This document shows, in pieces, positions 4,683 to 10,976 of a DNA stretch of 10,976 nucleotides (position 1 is the stretch's first letter; every line of letters begins with the position of its first letter). Origin of the DNA: Prevotellaceae bacterium UBA1716 (GTDB lineage: Bacteria; Bacteroidota; Bacteroidia; Bacteroidales; Bacteroidaceae); assembly GCA_002317225.1 (NCBI GenBank), contig DCIW01000182.1, forward strand, positions 1-10,976. Direction: 5' to 3'. The notes under the pieces are model-generated. The model searched no databases. It saw nothing but the letters and a program-made list of their open reading frames with translations, and was not told the DNA's origin. The translations under genes and the position numbers were made by a program.

Positions 4683-6374
4683 CTAAGACACGCTGACCTC
4701 CATAAGAGTAATATCATCGCTCTGTTCATAATCGCCAACGAAGTCCTGTATAGCGTGTAGAGTGGCATGGATATAATCCTTGTCGGATGCAGAAAGGGTA
4801 GTGAGGAGGCGTTCTTCGCCGAAGTTTACCTCTTGTTTGTTCGAAGCTTCTGTCACGCCATCAGTATAGAGCAGGAGCGTGTCGCCTGGTTCGAGTGTCA
4901 GACTCTCGACCATAAATGGAAAGTCTTCCATAATTCCGAGTGCGATGTTCGACTGTATCTCGACATATTCCGCCTTCTTTCCTTTGCGAATTAATACGGG
5001 GTAGTTGTGGCCCGCATTGCAGAATGTGAGTTGATTGCCCTCAAGCACACCTACGAAATACGTGCAGAAAGTAAGGTCGGGATTGTTTTCGGAGAGCACG
5101 TTGTTAATCTGCGAAACTATCTCGTCAGGATTGCAAGTGTAGCGTACTGCATTGCGGAAGAGTGATATCACCTGTGTCATGAATAGGGCTGCCGACATTC
5201 CTTTTCCAGAGACATCTCCTATGCAGAAGATGAGTTTGTCTTCGCGTTGTGCATATCCATATAGGTCGCCTCCCGCTTCGCGTGCTGGGTGGAGGAAGGC
5301 ATTGAGTTCGGCATTCTTATATGTGAAATGTGGTTCCTTGAGAATACTCATCTGAACATTTGCCGCCATCTGGATTTCATTTTCTGCAACTGCTTTCTCG
5401 TGGAGGTTCTTGCGTACTTGTTGCGAGATAACAATGAAGCAAAGCAGCATGAGGAGCATGCCGACAGCTGAGGTGAGGAAGACTATCCAACGTATATGTG
5501 CCGCGTTTCGGTAGATGACTTCTTCACGACAAACCGTGATGACGTTCCAACCGGCTTGTGTGATATGGCGCTCGTAGTACTTGTACTTTGTGCCTGGGGA
5601 AATTGTTTGAGTGAGTTGCTGTATGGAGTCATATTTCTCATAAGGTTCAGGATAGGCAACTACGATTCGCCCATCACCATCATATATGATGGTCTCGGAG
5701 TTATCTTTTCCGTATGGCTGGTGATAAGCGATATTTTGGCTGAGCGAACGTGTGTCAACATTAACTGCAAAGATTCCGAAGAAACTGCCATCCTCGAGGA
5801 ATACTGGTACATGGTAGATGATGACCTTACGTCTCAAGGGGGAAGTAGGAGAAGGGTGTGCCCATAAATGTTGTTGGGTACTTCTTACCTTCTGATACGT
5901 CTTTGAAGCCATAAAATTATAATTGATGAGTTCGCGTGGTATCTTCTTGTCTTGGTTGATGCGAATGGCGTAGTTCTCGTGAAAGCCATACTCGGGATGC
6001 ATGATACTGAAGCTGTCATCAATAAAGAATACGGCAGCCATAATGCCAGGATTAACACGCAGGAGGTCACGCATGTCCCGTTCAATCCAAGTGCTGAAGT
6101 CATGCAGTTCGCTGTCCCTAATATATAATTTGGGGGTGCCATCAGGAGCTACAGAGTCATTGCGCATGTAGAAATTGCCATATAGAAATCCGTTGACTGC
6201 CACTGTTACTTGTTGCAGGTCGTTGTCGAGGTCGGAACAGAAGTCATTGATGACACGCGAGTTGAGAGTGTCGGCATTTTCACGTGCTTTCCTCGAGATG
6301 TAATGGTTAGTGAAGAGGAGCGTAGCGAAAAACACCGCAACTGCAGATATCAGGACAATAATTATTTTTTTCAT
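4683..6374 (-). CDS. Membrane sensor protein phosphatase (Cache-like domain + SpoIIE/PP2C)
   Basis: A 563-residue inner-membrane protein. Residues 4-23 form the first membrane helix. About 24-293 are extracytoplasmic and look like a Cache-type sensor (FFIDDSFSIM near 116-125 and VPVFLEDGSFFGIFAVNVD near 189-207 are characteristic). Residues 296-317 are the second helix. The cytoplasmic part, from about 335, is an RsbU/SpoIIE-type PP2C Ser/Thr phosphatase: metal ligands D370 (AGGDLY), D387 (GDVSGKG), D505 (YTDGVTEA) and D553/D554 (QSDDITL) are all present. Such proteins usually dephosphorylate an anti-sigma antagonist in partner switching. No HAMP domain fits in the roughly 20 residues between helix and phosphatase, and no kinase or STAS antagonist lies in the window, so its partner is elsewhere. 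It follows the DjlA-like gene by 60 bp without a recognisable promoter, so cotranscription is likely. Confidence 0.88.
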   Translation of the reverse strand: MKKIIIVLISAVAVFFATLLFTNHYISRKARENADTLNSRVINDFCSDLDNDLQQVTVAVNGFLYGNFYMRNDSVAPDGTPKLYIRDSELHDFSTWIERDMRDLLRVNPGIMAAVFFIDDSFSIMHPEYGFHENYAIRINQDKKIPRELINYNFMASKTYQKVRSTQQHLWAHPSPTSPLRRKVIIYHVPVFLEDGSFFGIFAVNVDTRSLSQNIAYHQPYGKDNSETIIYDGDGRIVVAYPEPYEKYDSIQQLTQTISPGTKYKYYERHITQAGWNVITVCREEVIYRNAAHIRWIVFLTSAVGMLLMLLCFIVISQQVRKNLHEKAVAENEIQMAANVQMSILKEPHFTYKNAELNAFLHPAREAGGDLYGYAQREDKLIFCIGDVSGKGMSAALFMTQVISLFRNAVRYTCNPDEIVSQINNVLSENNPDLTFCTYFVGVLEGNQLTFCNAGHNYPVLIRKGKKAEYVEIQSNIALGIMEDFPFMVESLTLEPGDTLLLYTDGVTEASNKQEVNFGEERLLTTLSASDKDYIHATLHAIQDFVGDYEQSDDITLMEVSVS

Positions 6375-6434
6375 AAAACGAATTACTATTTCTTCTTTAT
6401 AAAAACTTTGAGGGAATGGTCACAACATTCATCA

Positions 6435-7256
6435 TCATCTCTTCATTCCTCTTACCTTGTAAATAGCATCTTTTGCATTTCCAATCTCTTGGAATTTCTT
6501 TTCAGCAGCCTTGCGAACATCTTCGCCGAGGTTGGAAACAAGGTCAGGATGGTATTTCTGTGCCATTCGTTTGTATGCCTTACGCACTTCGTCATCGGTT
6601 GCTTCAGGAGTGATTCCCAATGTCTTATACGCTTGTTCAATAGATGTTCCACCCATATTAAGTGCTTGATCGATGATGGACGCATCCATGTTAAGACTGA
6701 TAGCAATATGTCGCAAAGCATCAATCTCTTTCTTGTCAATCCGACCGTCAGCCTTGGCAATCTCGCAGAGGTAGGCAATGAGTTGCTGTCTAAATTCCTC
6801 GGGCATTGAACTTGTCATACGATAGCACGAAGTCATAATCTGCTTTTGCCACATCGCATTACTGTTATTCTTCTTGTATTCGAATAGTTTAAGAAGAATT
6901 TCGTTACATTGGGTCACCGTCGCTTCGTCAAAATTGGCACGTAGGAAATTGCGAACAAACTCCATTTCTGAATGCATTATCTTTCCGTCTGCTGAAATGA
7001 TATGTGCAGAGAGCACCATGAGCGAATAGAGGAAATCATGACGGGCTTTATCCTCCACTTGTTGGGTGGCAGCACTTTGTCGTTCGGAACGTGTATAATT
7101 AGAACCAGCGGATGCACCACCGCTATTATTGGTGAACTGCTGAGTGTTTTCACCAAATAACTTCCCAATAAAGCTACCGATGAAATACCCGATGATTGCT
7201 CCCCACACTCTCTTTGTGAAGAGAAAGCCCACAACTGCAAATATCCACTTATACAT
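6435..7256 (-). CDS. DjlA-like membrane co-chaperone (TerB domain + C-terminal J domain)
   Basis: At 273 residues with an N-terminal hydrophobic, glycine-rich membrane segment (about 4-35), a central TerB-like domain and a C-terminal J domain, the architecture and length match E. coli DjlA (about 271 residues). The TerB part shows the two acidic repeats SADGKIMHSE (88-97) and KADGRIDKKE (168-177). The J domain (about 208-273) has the HPD motif at 236-238, which stimulates DnaK ATPase. The segment in between (36-66) is polar and low-complexity. DjlA-type proteins are anchored in the inner membrane with the J domain in the cytoplasm and have been linked to envelope-stress signalling. It lies 7 bp after the lipoprotein gene and 60 bp before the sensor phosphatase gene, consistent with one operon. 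Start ATG 7254-7256. Confidence 0.88.
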   Translation of the reverse strand: MYKWIFAVVGFLFTKRVWGAIIGYFIGSFIGKLFGENTQQFTNNSGGASAGSNYTRSERQSAATQQVEDKARHDFLYSLMVLSAHIISADGKIMHSEMEFVRNFLRANFDEATVTQCNEILLKLFEYKKNNSNAMWQKQIMTSCYRMTSSMPEEFRQQLIAYLCEIAKADGRIDKKEIDALRHIAISLNMDASIIDQALNMGGTSIEQAYKTLGITPEATDDEVRKAYKRMAQKYHPDLVSNLGEDVRKAAEKKFQEIGNAKDAIYKVRGMKR

Positions 7257-7263
7257 ATTTCTC

Positions 7264-7545
7264 CTACTTTGATTCCTTGAAAATCACCTTGCCTTCGAGG
7301 ACACCGTATTCCGAATTCTCTACAAATTCCTTCTTCTTCGGTTCGTAATCGCTGTCCATAGGTTCGATAAGATACCACAACTGGTCGTCTTTCCAAGTGG
7401 CCTCGGTAACCTTATATCCTTTCTTTACCTTGATGGTCATAGTGCCTCCGTAATGCTTTGCCCAACGGTTGTCGAAAAAGTCACATGATACGATAGTTGC
7501 CACTACCATGATTGATGCTATAATAATGATATATTTGTTCTTCAT
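7264..7545 (-). CDS. Small lipoprotein of unknown function (93 aa)
   Basis: The N-terminus MKNKYIIIIASIMVVATIVSC is a lipoprotein signal peptide with the acylated cysteine at residue 21 (TIVSC), followed by DFFDN. The 72-residue mature part is charged and has no membrane segment: GGTMTIKVKKGYKVTEATWK (about 33-52) and DQLWYLIEPMD suggest a short beta-rich domain, and the C-terminus is EGKVIFKESK. I do not recognise a family. Start ATG 7543-7545 lies 49 bp after the dipeptidase gene, and the stop lies 7 bp before the DjlA-like gene, so it is almost certainly translated from a shared mRNA. No promoter match is seen in the 49-bp gap. Confidence 0.78.
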   Translation of the reverse strand: MKNKYIIIIASIMVVATIVSCDFFDNRWAKHYGGTMTIKVKKGYKVTEATWKDDQLWYLIEPMDSDYEPKKKEFVENSEYGVLEGKVIFKESK

Positions 7546-7594
7546 TTTTTATTGTAATTATATATGTGAGAAAGAGGTATGATCGAAACTTCTT

Positions 7595-9190
7595 TTAGAA
7601 TCCTGCCCAGAACTGCCTCCAATACTTATCGCTCAGTTCGTCCCATGCCATTATCTCGCTCGCAAAGAAATCTGATGTGTAGCCATTGAGGAATAGGGTG
7701 GCATCTTTACCGGAAAGCCCCTTCCAAGTGTTTTCGACGAATGGGAGTTCGCGAGCGGCCTTATCGAGAAAATACTTATGTTTTGACTCCATAGCCTGAC
7801 GTGCTCTGCCCCATCGCAAAGAGGCAAGGCGGTTGGCATGACGGAAATGGGTGAGGGCGGCATCATCGCGATTTCGGTGCATTCCACAGATAGAGAGCAT
7901 TACGGGCAGTTCCGTTGTGCCCGAAAAGATAGGGAATCGTGGCGACTGTCCAGGGTTATCGAGTGATACCCAAGCCACTCCTCCTATTTCGTCAGGAAGC
8001 CACGAACGGAGTTGGATAACTGTGGAATAAGCACACCAAGGCACTGACACAGTTCGGATATTCTCCATCGTGGTGTCGTTGAGAGCGGCTGCATGCATCT
8101 TTATCTCGTCAGGTCGCATCCAAGGATTGGCTATCATGGCACCACTCATATTCTTGTGTTCACGCCCACTGCGAACGCTTACTGAGTCAACCTTATTGCT
8201 CAGAGATAGGTCTGTGCCCTCGTAATATGACCCAAGCAGACGGATAAGTGTTTCGCGACTTACCTTCTGTTCCGGTTTGACAGAAAGAGGGAGCTCGGCC
8301 ATATCATCAGTAAATCCAGCACTCGGAGCGAGTTGTTGCATAATGTAGAGTTCGCGAACGCTGTAATTCTTTGGCTCGTTGAAATAATTGCCTCCGCTGT
8401 AAGCCTTCCAGAATGAGAATTCCTCTTTGCCGTCCCATAGCTTCAGAGACTTTGCCACACTGAACACATTGTCTGAGACCATGAAATTCTCTTTGTCATT
8501 AATATCAATACGACCTATACGACCTATATTAGCCGACACGGCAATGGCATCATCTGGGATGCGTTGTGCTGCCCACACACCACCAATACGCTTTGGTCCT
8601 TCGCCGAACACCTCAAATATCCAAACCTCTTTAGGGTCGGCAATCGTGAGACATTCGCCCGAGTCGCCATAACCATGCTTCTTTATGAGTTCGCCCATGA
8701 GTTCGATAGCCGAACGAGCTGTAGTACAGCGTTGTAGGGCTACACGAGCGAGTTCTTCAATCATAAACATGCCCTTCTTGTTCTGGAGCGTGTCGCGACC
8801 GCTGATGGTAGTTTCGCCCATAGCAAGTTGGTGCTCATTAAGGCAAGGGTAGGCTGTATTGAGAAAGCGATAGGTGTGTTTAGCCTGCGGTATAGTACCT
8901 TTCTCTTTCACTCCGGTCAAATCGCCAGAGTGCTCGGTATGCATGAGTCCATCGTAAATAGACATTACTGTGTCGCGAGGATAGTCGCATGCTGGTTCGA
9001 TGCTCATCCAAGTGCGATACCACGAATCGCAAGTATGACTTGTCATTACGGATCCGTCAGTGGTGGCAAGACGCCCTGCCATAATACTTGTACAGGCATC
9101 TCTCTCAGTCTGTGCCACAGACACAGTGGTCCACAACAGCAGTGCGGTTATAGTGCTAATCAGTTTCATATACTTAATAGATATATACAT
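7595..9190 (-). CDS. Secreted C69-family dipeptidase (PepD-like)
   Basis: Peptidases of family C69 are N-terminal-nucleophile hydrolases that remove dipeptides with broad specificity. Here the segment DACTSIMAGRLATTDGSVM places the conserved nucleophile at Cys33 (numbered from the chosen start), in the usual C-T-x-I-x-x-G-x-x-A-x-x-D-G-S pattern; a preceding signal sequence MKLISTITALLLWTTVSVAQ ends about 6 residues earlier. The length, 531 residues, fits the family. Further on, TARSAIELM, WIFEVFGEGPKRIGGVWAAQ and DEIGGVAWVSLDNPG are family-like stretches. The open frame could start at TTG 9208, but ATG 9188-9190 is preceded by purine-rich AGAAGAAAGA and lies about 35 nt after the predicted transcription start; ATG 9169 (524 aa) is also possible and gives the cleanest signal peptide. 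It is the first gene of the probable four-gene operon. Confidence 0.88.
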   Translation of the reverse strand: MYISIKYMKLISTITALLLWTTVSVAQTERDACTSIMAGRLATTDGSVMTSHTCDSWYRTWMSIEPACDYPRDTVMSIYDGLMHTEHSGDLTGVKEKGTIPQAKHTYRFLNTAYPCLNEHQLAMGETTISGRDTLQNKKGMFMIEELARVALQRCTTARSAIELMGELIKKHGYGDSGECLTIADPKEVWIFEVFGEGPKRIGGVWAAQRIPDDAIAVSANIGRIGRIDINDKENFMVSDNVFSVAKSLKLWDGKEEFSFWKAYSGGNYFNEPKNYSVRELYIMQQLAPSAGFTDDMAELPLSVKPEQKVSRETLIRLLGSYYEGTDLSLSNKVDSVSVRSGREHKNMSGAMIANPWMRPDEIKMHAAALNDTTMENIRTVSVPWCAYSTVIQLRSWLPDEIGGVAWVSLDNPGQSPRFPIFSGTTELPVMLSICGMHRNRDDAALTHFRHANRLASLRWGRARQAMESKHKYFLDKAARELPFVENTWKGLSGKDATLFLNGYTSDFFASEIMAWDELSDKYWRQFWAGF

Positions 9191-9210
9191 TCTTTCTTCT
9201 TCTTTCAATT

Positions 9211-9296
9211 AGTATTCTTTGAATTGGGTGCAAATATAATGATAATTTACAAAAGGACAAAGAATACTTCTTGTAAATTAAGCAATAAGAAGTATT
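9211..9296. promoter_or_regulatory. Nested inverted repeats around the dipeptidase promoter
   Basis: AGTATTCTTTG (9211-9221) is exactly complementary to CAAAGAATACT (9258-9268), so an 11-bp inverted repeat brackets the core promoter; the right arm contains the -33 TTTG. The right arm region AATACTTCTT (9263-9272) also pairs perfectly with AAGAAGTATT (9287-9296). The three AGTATT/AATACT cores could be operator half-sites, or let the DNA or RNA adopt two alternative folds. Confidence 0.55.
9231..9261 (-). promoter_or_regulatory. Promoter of the dipeptidase-lipoprotein-DjlA-phosphatase gene set
   Basis: On the minus strand TTTG (9258-9261), 19 nt, then TATATTTG (9231-9238), a full match to the Bacteroidetes consensus. 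No comparable element was found before any of the three downstream genes, which supports a single transcript. Confidence 0.8.
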
Positions 9297-9459
9297 GGTG
9301 TATTATATTGCATGAATACGATTGACTAATTGCTATAATCAGACACATCCTATTGACATGACGGAGAAAGAATAATGACCAGACTTTCTAATGTTTATCC
9401 AAACAAGGAGGTTCAGAGATCTTGTTTTTAGTGCAATCCTATCTTTTTCGTAACTATGT
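9297..9459. other. Gene-free stretch with no recognised feature
   Basis: This is the middle of the 429-bp divergent intergenic region (9191-9619). I see only very short ORFs (for example ATG 9377, 18 codons) and no RNA gene, repeat or promoter that can be supported. Confidence 0.5.
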
Positions 9460-9497
9460 GTAAAACATTTTTACGCAACTCCGTAAAAGTTTTTTAC
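9460..9497. promoter_or_regulatory. Pair of 15-bp palindromes, 23 bp apart, upstream of the DUF3836 promoter
   Basis: GTAAAACATTTTTAC (9460-9474) and GTAAAAGTTTTTTAC (9483-9497) differ at two central positions and are each GTAAAA-N3-TTTTAC palindromes. Their centres are 23 bp apart, about two helical turns. Between them TTTTACG and CGTAAAA also form a 7-bp inverted repeat. They end 28 bp before the -33 element, the usual place for an activator. The binding protein is unknown. Confidence 0.55.
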
Positions 9498-9525
9498 AAC
9501 CATACTCCGAGAGCATATTTTTTCA

Positions 9526-9555
9526 TTGTCATATCTATAAATGTACCTACCTTTG
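9526..9555 (+). promoter_or_regulatory. Promoter of the DUF3836-PspC operon
   Basis: TTG (9526-9528), 19 nt, then TACCTTTG (9548-9555), a full consensus match. The leader of about 58 nt is A-rich and carries ATTAACAA twice before ATG 9620. Confidence 0.8.
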
Positions 9556-9619
9556 CATCGTCGAAAAGAAAAAGCGACAACAATTAACAAGATTAACAAA
9601 CTAAAAAACAATAAAGATT

Positions 9620-10030
9620 ATGACAACAAAATTCTTTTCTGCTTTCGTAGCAATGATGATGACAGTAGTAACAATGAGTGCTAACAATACAAAGAAGGAA
9701 AATCCTGCTTCTCCAGACAACGTGCTTCCTGCAGTTACAGTAGTAGCTTCTGCCAACCAGAAGACAGTAGAAGTGTTCGGCAAGAACCACATGAAGTACG
9801 AGTTCAATCTTGATAATCTCGGTCGAGTATCTACAAAGGTAAGTTATGTAAAGACTATCACCAACAAGTGGATTCCAATCTCAGCTTACTCTGTATTCTA
9901 TGGCGAAAACGAGACTATCCTCTCTTATGCAGAATATGACTCTGACCGCAAGACCTACTCACTCAATCCGCAGCAGTCTCGCTATAATGCATCAGAGTAC
10001 CCAGAAATCATCCCAGTTCCTAACAAATAA
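9620..10030 (+). CDS. DUF3836-family exported protein
   Basis: A 136-residue protein with a signal peptide (MTTKFFSAFVAMMMTVVTMSA, cleavage probably near residue 21), so it is periplasmic or secreted. The mature part has a polar linker (NNTKKENPASPDN) and then a compact beta-rich domain: VEVFGKNHMKYEFNLDNLG, RVSTKVSYVKTITNKW, SAYSVFYGENETILSYAEYD and a short tyrosine-rich C-terminus. The order, F-N-L-D-N-x-G-R-V followed by a W-x-P-I-x-x-Y-x-V-x-Y strand, is how I recognise the Bacteroidales DUF3836 family, whose function is unknown. It has its own strong promoter with paired palindromes upstream and is followed 13 bp later by the PspC-domain gene. Confidence 0.75.
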   Translation: MTTKFFSAFVAMMMTVVTMSANNTKKENPASPDNVLPAVTVVASANQKTVEVFGKNHMKYEFNLDNLGRVSTKVSYVKTITNKWIPISAYSVFYGENETILSYAEYDSDRKTYSLNPQQSRYNASEYPEIIPVPNK

Positions 10031-10043
10031 TACCCTCACGACT

Positions 10044-10250
10044 ATGTACAAGAAATTATACCGCTCCGGCAATAAGATGATAGGTGGTGTATGTGGTGGA
10101 ATAGCATCTTACTTCGATCTCGACCCAACACTCGTCCGTTTAGGTTATGTGGCATTATCCCTCTTGTCTTCCGGATTCCCAGGCATCCTATGTTATTTGG
10201 TGATGTGGGTGGTAATCCCCAAGCAACAAGATTATCTGACATCACAATAA
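10044..10250 (+). CDS. Small PspC-domain membrane protein
   Basis: A 68-residue stand-alone PspC domain. MYKKLYRSGNKMIGGVCGG is the typical start (basic residues, then GGVCGGIASYF), followed by DLDPTLVRLGYV and one hydrophobic membrane segment (about 35-60) ending in VVIPK. PspC proteins of enterobacteria sense membrane damage in the phage-shock response; short single-domain forms such as this are common in Bacteroidetes and their role is less clear. ATG 10044 is chosen because the domain begins there; the open frame extends upstream only as an overlap with the DUF3836 gene in another frame. The 13-bp gap and shared terminator indicate cotranscription with DUF3836. Confidence 0.9.
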   Translation: MYKKLYRSGNKMIGGVCGGIASYFDLDPTLVRLGYVALSLLSSGFPGILCYLVMWVVIPKQQDYLTSQ

Positions 10251-10261
10251 TTAATTAGAAA

Positions 10262-10310
10262 GGCATCATAAGTGAAACAATATAAGTCACTTATGGTGTC
10301 TGCTTTTTTA
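10262..10310 (+). terminator. Rho-independent terminator of the DUF3836-PspC operon
   Basis: A 14-bp stem with two G-T wobbles (10262-10275 with 10287-10300), an 11-nt loop and then TGCTTTTTTATT. It lies 11 bp past the PspC stop codon. Confidence 0.88.
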
Positions 10311-10472
10311 TTGGGAGACAATCTGCCGTCCAAGAAAAACAAAAGTACCACCAGCCAAACTAATGACTGATGGTGCAGGGAAACTATGTGTCAATCTTTT
10401 AGCTCGGGGAGCGAGGGCGACTCAATTATAAAAAAAGTTCTTTATATTTTTCTTTTTCTCGTCTAAAAGTAT

Positions 10473-10480
10473 TATTTTTG
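10473..10480 (+). promoter_or_regulatory. Predicted -7 element for the NUDIX gene
   Basis: TATTTTTG fits TAnnTTTG and lies 40 bp before ATG 10521. No TTG is found at the expected distance (only T-rich sequence), so the -33 is weak. The preceding 10311-10440 contains a short GC-rich patch (10402-10422) of unknown meaning and nothing else I can name. Confidence 0.5.
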
Positions 10481-10520
10481 CATTCATATTATTCTAAACA
10501 CTAATACACTTTTATATATT

Positions 10521-10952
10521 ATGGCATATACATACGATTACCCTCGCCCCGCAGTAACAGCTGATTGCGTGGTGATAACAAGGGGAGATTCTCCTAAAGT
10601 CTTGCTGATACAGCGTGGTGGTGAACCATTTAAGGGAAGTTGGGCATTTCCCGGTGGTTTCATGAATATGGATGAAGATACCGAACAATGTGCTATTCGC
10701 GAATTGGAGGAAGAGACCGGACTGGTCGTATCAGAAGTCAAGCAAATAGGTGCTTACTCTGCTGTCAATCGAGACCCACGTGGTAGAACTATCACAGTGG
10801 CTTACCTTGCTGTAGTTGATTGTGTAATAGATGTGATAGGGCAAGATGATGCAGTCAAAGCGGAATGGTTTCCAATAAACAACCTTCCTTCTCTTGCATT
10901 CGACCATATAGAGATAATGAAGGACGCTCTATCAATGCTTGATAAGAATTAA
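10521..10952 (+). CDS. NUDIX hydrolase
   Basis: A 143-residue cytoplasmic pyrophosphohydrolase. The Nudix box is complete at residues 46-68: G46, E52 and then R60-E61-L62 with E64-E65 and G67, matching G-x5-E-x7-R-E-U-x-E-E-x-G-U; the glutamates bind the catalytic Mg2+. The leading YDYPRPAVTADCVVI and the LLIQRGGEPFKGSWAFPGG segment are common in NUDIX proteins acting on ADP-ribose or related nucleoside diphosphates, but the substrate cannot be settled from this. The whole domain is present, with EWFPINNLPSLAFDH near the C-terminus, a usual closing segment. It has its own -7 element and is probably a single-gene unit, ending just before a hairpin at the window edge. Confidence 0.93.
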   Translation: MAYTYDYPRPAVTADCVVITRGDSPKVLLIQRGGEPFKGSWAFPGGFMNMDEDTEQCAIRELEEETGLVVSEVKQIGAYSAVNRDPRGRTITVAYLAVVDCVIDVIGQDDAVKAEWFPINNLPSLAFDHIEIMKDALSMLDKN

Positions 10953-10974
10953 CTGAAGTTTCCCACACCTTCAG
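10953..10974 (+). terminator. Hairpin just after the NUDIX gene, cut by the window end
   Basis: CTGAAG (10953-10958) pairs with CTTCAG (10969-10974) immediately after the stop codon. The flanking A (10951-10952) and A (10975-10976) bases do not pair with each other. Whether a T-run follows cannot be seen, so calling it a terminator is tentative. Confidence 0.4.
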
Positions 10975-10976
10975 AA

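Noticed and set aside
6210..6809. 199-codon plus-strand open frame across the phosphatase/DjlA-like junction
   Set aside because: It overlaps the 5' end of one strong gene and the 3' end of another on the opposite strand and has no domain-like sequence.
9191..9208. TTG 9208 as start of the C69 dipeptidase
   Set aside because: It adds six charged residues before the signal peptide and uses a rare start, while ATG 9190 has a purine-rich upstream stretch at a good distance from the promoter.
9362..9430. Tiny overlapping ORFs with a TAATG junction (ATG 9358 and ATG 9377)
   Set aside because: They encode 5 and 18 residues, have no promoter match and no recognisable sequence.
9900..10043. ATG 9900 as start of the PspC protein
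   Set aside because: This part overlaps the DUF3836 gene in another frame; the PspC domain begins at the ATG at 10044.

Overview
The window looks like chromosomal DNA from a Bacteroidales bacterium, most likely Prevotella or a close relative. This rests on repeated TAnnTTTG -7 promoter elements, most with a TTG or TTTG about 19-20 bp upstream, on AT-rich leaders without strong Shine-Dalgarno sites, and on families typical of that group (DUF3836, short Hc1/histone-H1-like protein, 541-residue PruA, C69 dipeptidase). No rRNA, tRNA, CRISPR array, transposase or phage gene was recognised. The genus is an inference.

Layout. 1-560 (+): the 3' end of a HIT-family hydrolase gene, then a small conserved-looking hypothetical protein. 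561-1137: a 577-bp gene-free stretch holding a 394-bp mirror-symmetric repeat element (633-1026), a central 40-bp hairpin and the pruA terminator. 1138-2763 (-): pruA, proline/glutamate catabolism. It is divergent from a cytoplasmic SGNH/GDSL esterase (2970-4109, +), and the shared upstream region carries a TTTGTG-N4-CACAAA palindrome over the pruA -33 element. 4110-4329: an inverted-repeat cluster and a strong terminator. 4330-4506 (-): a 58-residue histone H1-like protein with its own textbook promoter. 4683-9190 (-): four closely spaced genes read from 9190 leftwards: secreted C69 dipeptidase, small lipoprotein, membrane DjlA-like co-chaperone (TerB plus J domain), and a membrane sensor PP2C/SpoIIE phosphatase. 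One good promoter (9231-9261), embedded in nested inverted repeats, precedes the set. 9620-10250 (+): a DUF3836 exported protein and a 68-residue PspC-domain membrane protein, with a pair of 15-bp palindromes upstream and a strong terminator after. 10521-10952 (+): a NUDIX hydrolase with its own promoter.

How the genes may work together. The four minus-strand genes and the DUF3836-PspC pair all concern the cell envelope (secreted peptidase, lipoprotein, membrane J-protein, Cache-type sensor phosphatase, PspC). A shared envelope-stress or peptide-handling theme is plausible but inferred. PruA, the esterase and the NUDIX enzyme are stand-alone metabolic or housekeeping functions.

The most unusual object is the non-coding element at 633-1026. 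It has ten exact copies of an 11-bp word, five in each orientation, laid out with mirror symmetry and identical spacings, and perfect 17-bp terminal inverted repeats. Several start sites were revised from promoter position or signal peptide: esterase at 2970, dipeptidase at 9190, PspC at 10044.
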